This document shows, piece by piece, positions 63,903 to 64,000 of a stretch of DNA of 64,000 bases (positions are counted from its first letter, which is position 1; each line of letters begins with the position of its first letter). A program made the translations under genes and the position numbers. Origin of the DNA: Circinella minor. Taxonomy: Eukaryota > Mucoromycota > Mucoromycetes > Mucorales > Lichtheimiaceae. A model generated the notes under the pieces. The model was given only the letters and a program-made list of their open reading frames with translations, made no database searches and was not told the origin of the DNA. The stretch is taken from the NCBI GenBank assembly GCA_016758965.1, contig JAEPRB010000124.1:55658-119657 (forward strand). The letters run 5' to 3'.

Positions 63903-63953
63903 TTTTGAAATCTGCGAAATTTCGCAGATTTGTAGATTTCGCAGATTTCAAAA
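63903..63953. repeat. Overlapping palindromes outside the right transposon end
   Basis: 63908-63931 is a perfect 24-bp palindrome centred on GCGAAATTTCGC. In addition 63903-63920 (TTTTGAAATCTGCGAAAT) is the exact inverse of 63936-63953, so the same left half can pair with two partners. Lies about 60 bp beyond the right TIR; purpose unknown. Confidence 0.85.
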
Positions 63954-64000
63954 TTTAAACTACAGAACCAATTAAAATCCCTTGTGTAGTAACTGGCCAA

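Overview
This window looks like an AT-rich, intron-rich fungal chromosome, most probably an early-diverging filamentous fungus of the Mucoromycota (Mucorales-like). The evidence is the set of protein types: a chitin synthase fused to a myosin head, SIN3, a Whi5/Nrm1-type G1/S repressor, an RSPRY1-like RING/SPRY protein and a Sit1-type siderophore transporter. Introns are short, with GT..AG ends and pyrimidine-rich 3' ends. Two members of a protein family that I recall as expanded in Mucorales are also present. The species cannot be named from the sequence alone.

Layout. 0.35-6.3 kb (-): myosin-chitin synthase, 5 exons, about 1834 aa. 7.3-8.8 kb (-): LigB-type extradiol (DOPA) dioxygenase. 9.9-12.0 kb (-): a lineage-specific family gene with one frame conflict. 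12.6-13.2 kb: a foldback MITE built from iterated 22-23 bp units. 13.9-16.3 kb: a 1187-bp unit repeated in tandem, each copy made of about seven degenerate sub-repeats. 16.9-17.7 kb: a pair of long degenerate inverted repeats. 17.8-19.7 kb (-): a second family member, clearly broken. 21.3-24.8 kb (+): RSPRY1-like protein. 25.5-26.2 kb (+): small membrane protein with a PPxY tail. 26.5-27.3 kb (-): PRL-type phosphatase. 29.2-30.6 kb (-): Whi5/Nrm1-like repressor with MCB/SCB-like sites upstream. 30.6-36.0 kb: gene-poor. 36.1-37.6 kb (+): FMN-dependent 2-hydroxyacid oxidase with a PTS1-like end. 38.0-44.0 kb (+): SIN3, 13 exons, 1574 aa. 44.0-47.9 kb: gene-poor. 47.9-50.1 kb (+): siderophore transporter. 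52.65-52.84 kb: a second MITE sharing its end with the first. 53.4-54.7 kb (+): Gln/Arg/Glu-rich coiled-coil protein. 56.8-58.0 kb (+): seven-segment membrane protein, again with a PPxY tail. 58.3-63.8 kb: a probably complete DNA transposon.

The transposon is the most interesting item. Its single minus-strand gene encodes, in order, a basic N-terminus, a zinc-ribbon region resembling DUF6729, a DDE-type transposase core, a WRN/RNase D-like 3'-5' exonuclease with all DEDDy motifs visible, the remainder of the transposase including the probable catalytic Glu, and a Cys-rich tail. The exonuclease lies between the second Asp and the Glu of the transposase. Imperfect 30-bp terminal inverted repeats can be placed on both sides of the gene.

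The housekeeping genes are functionally unrelated neighbours, as usual in fungi. The mobile and repetitive material is concentrated at 9-20 kb and 52-64 kb. Exon borders were read by eye from splice consensus and frame. Where I give a protein length, the exon sum is a whole number of codons.
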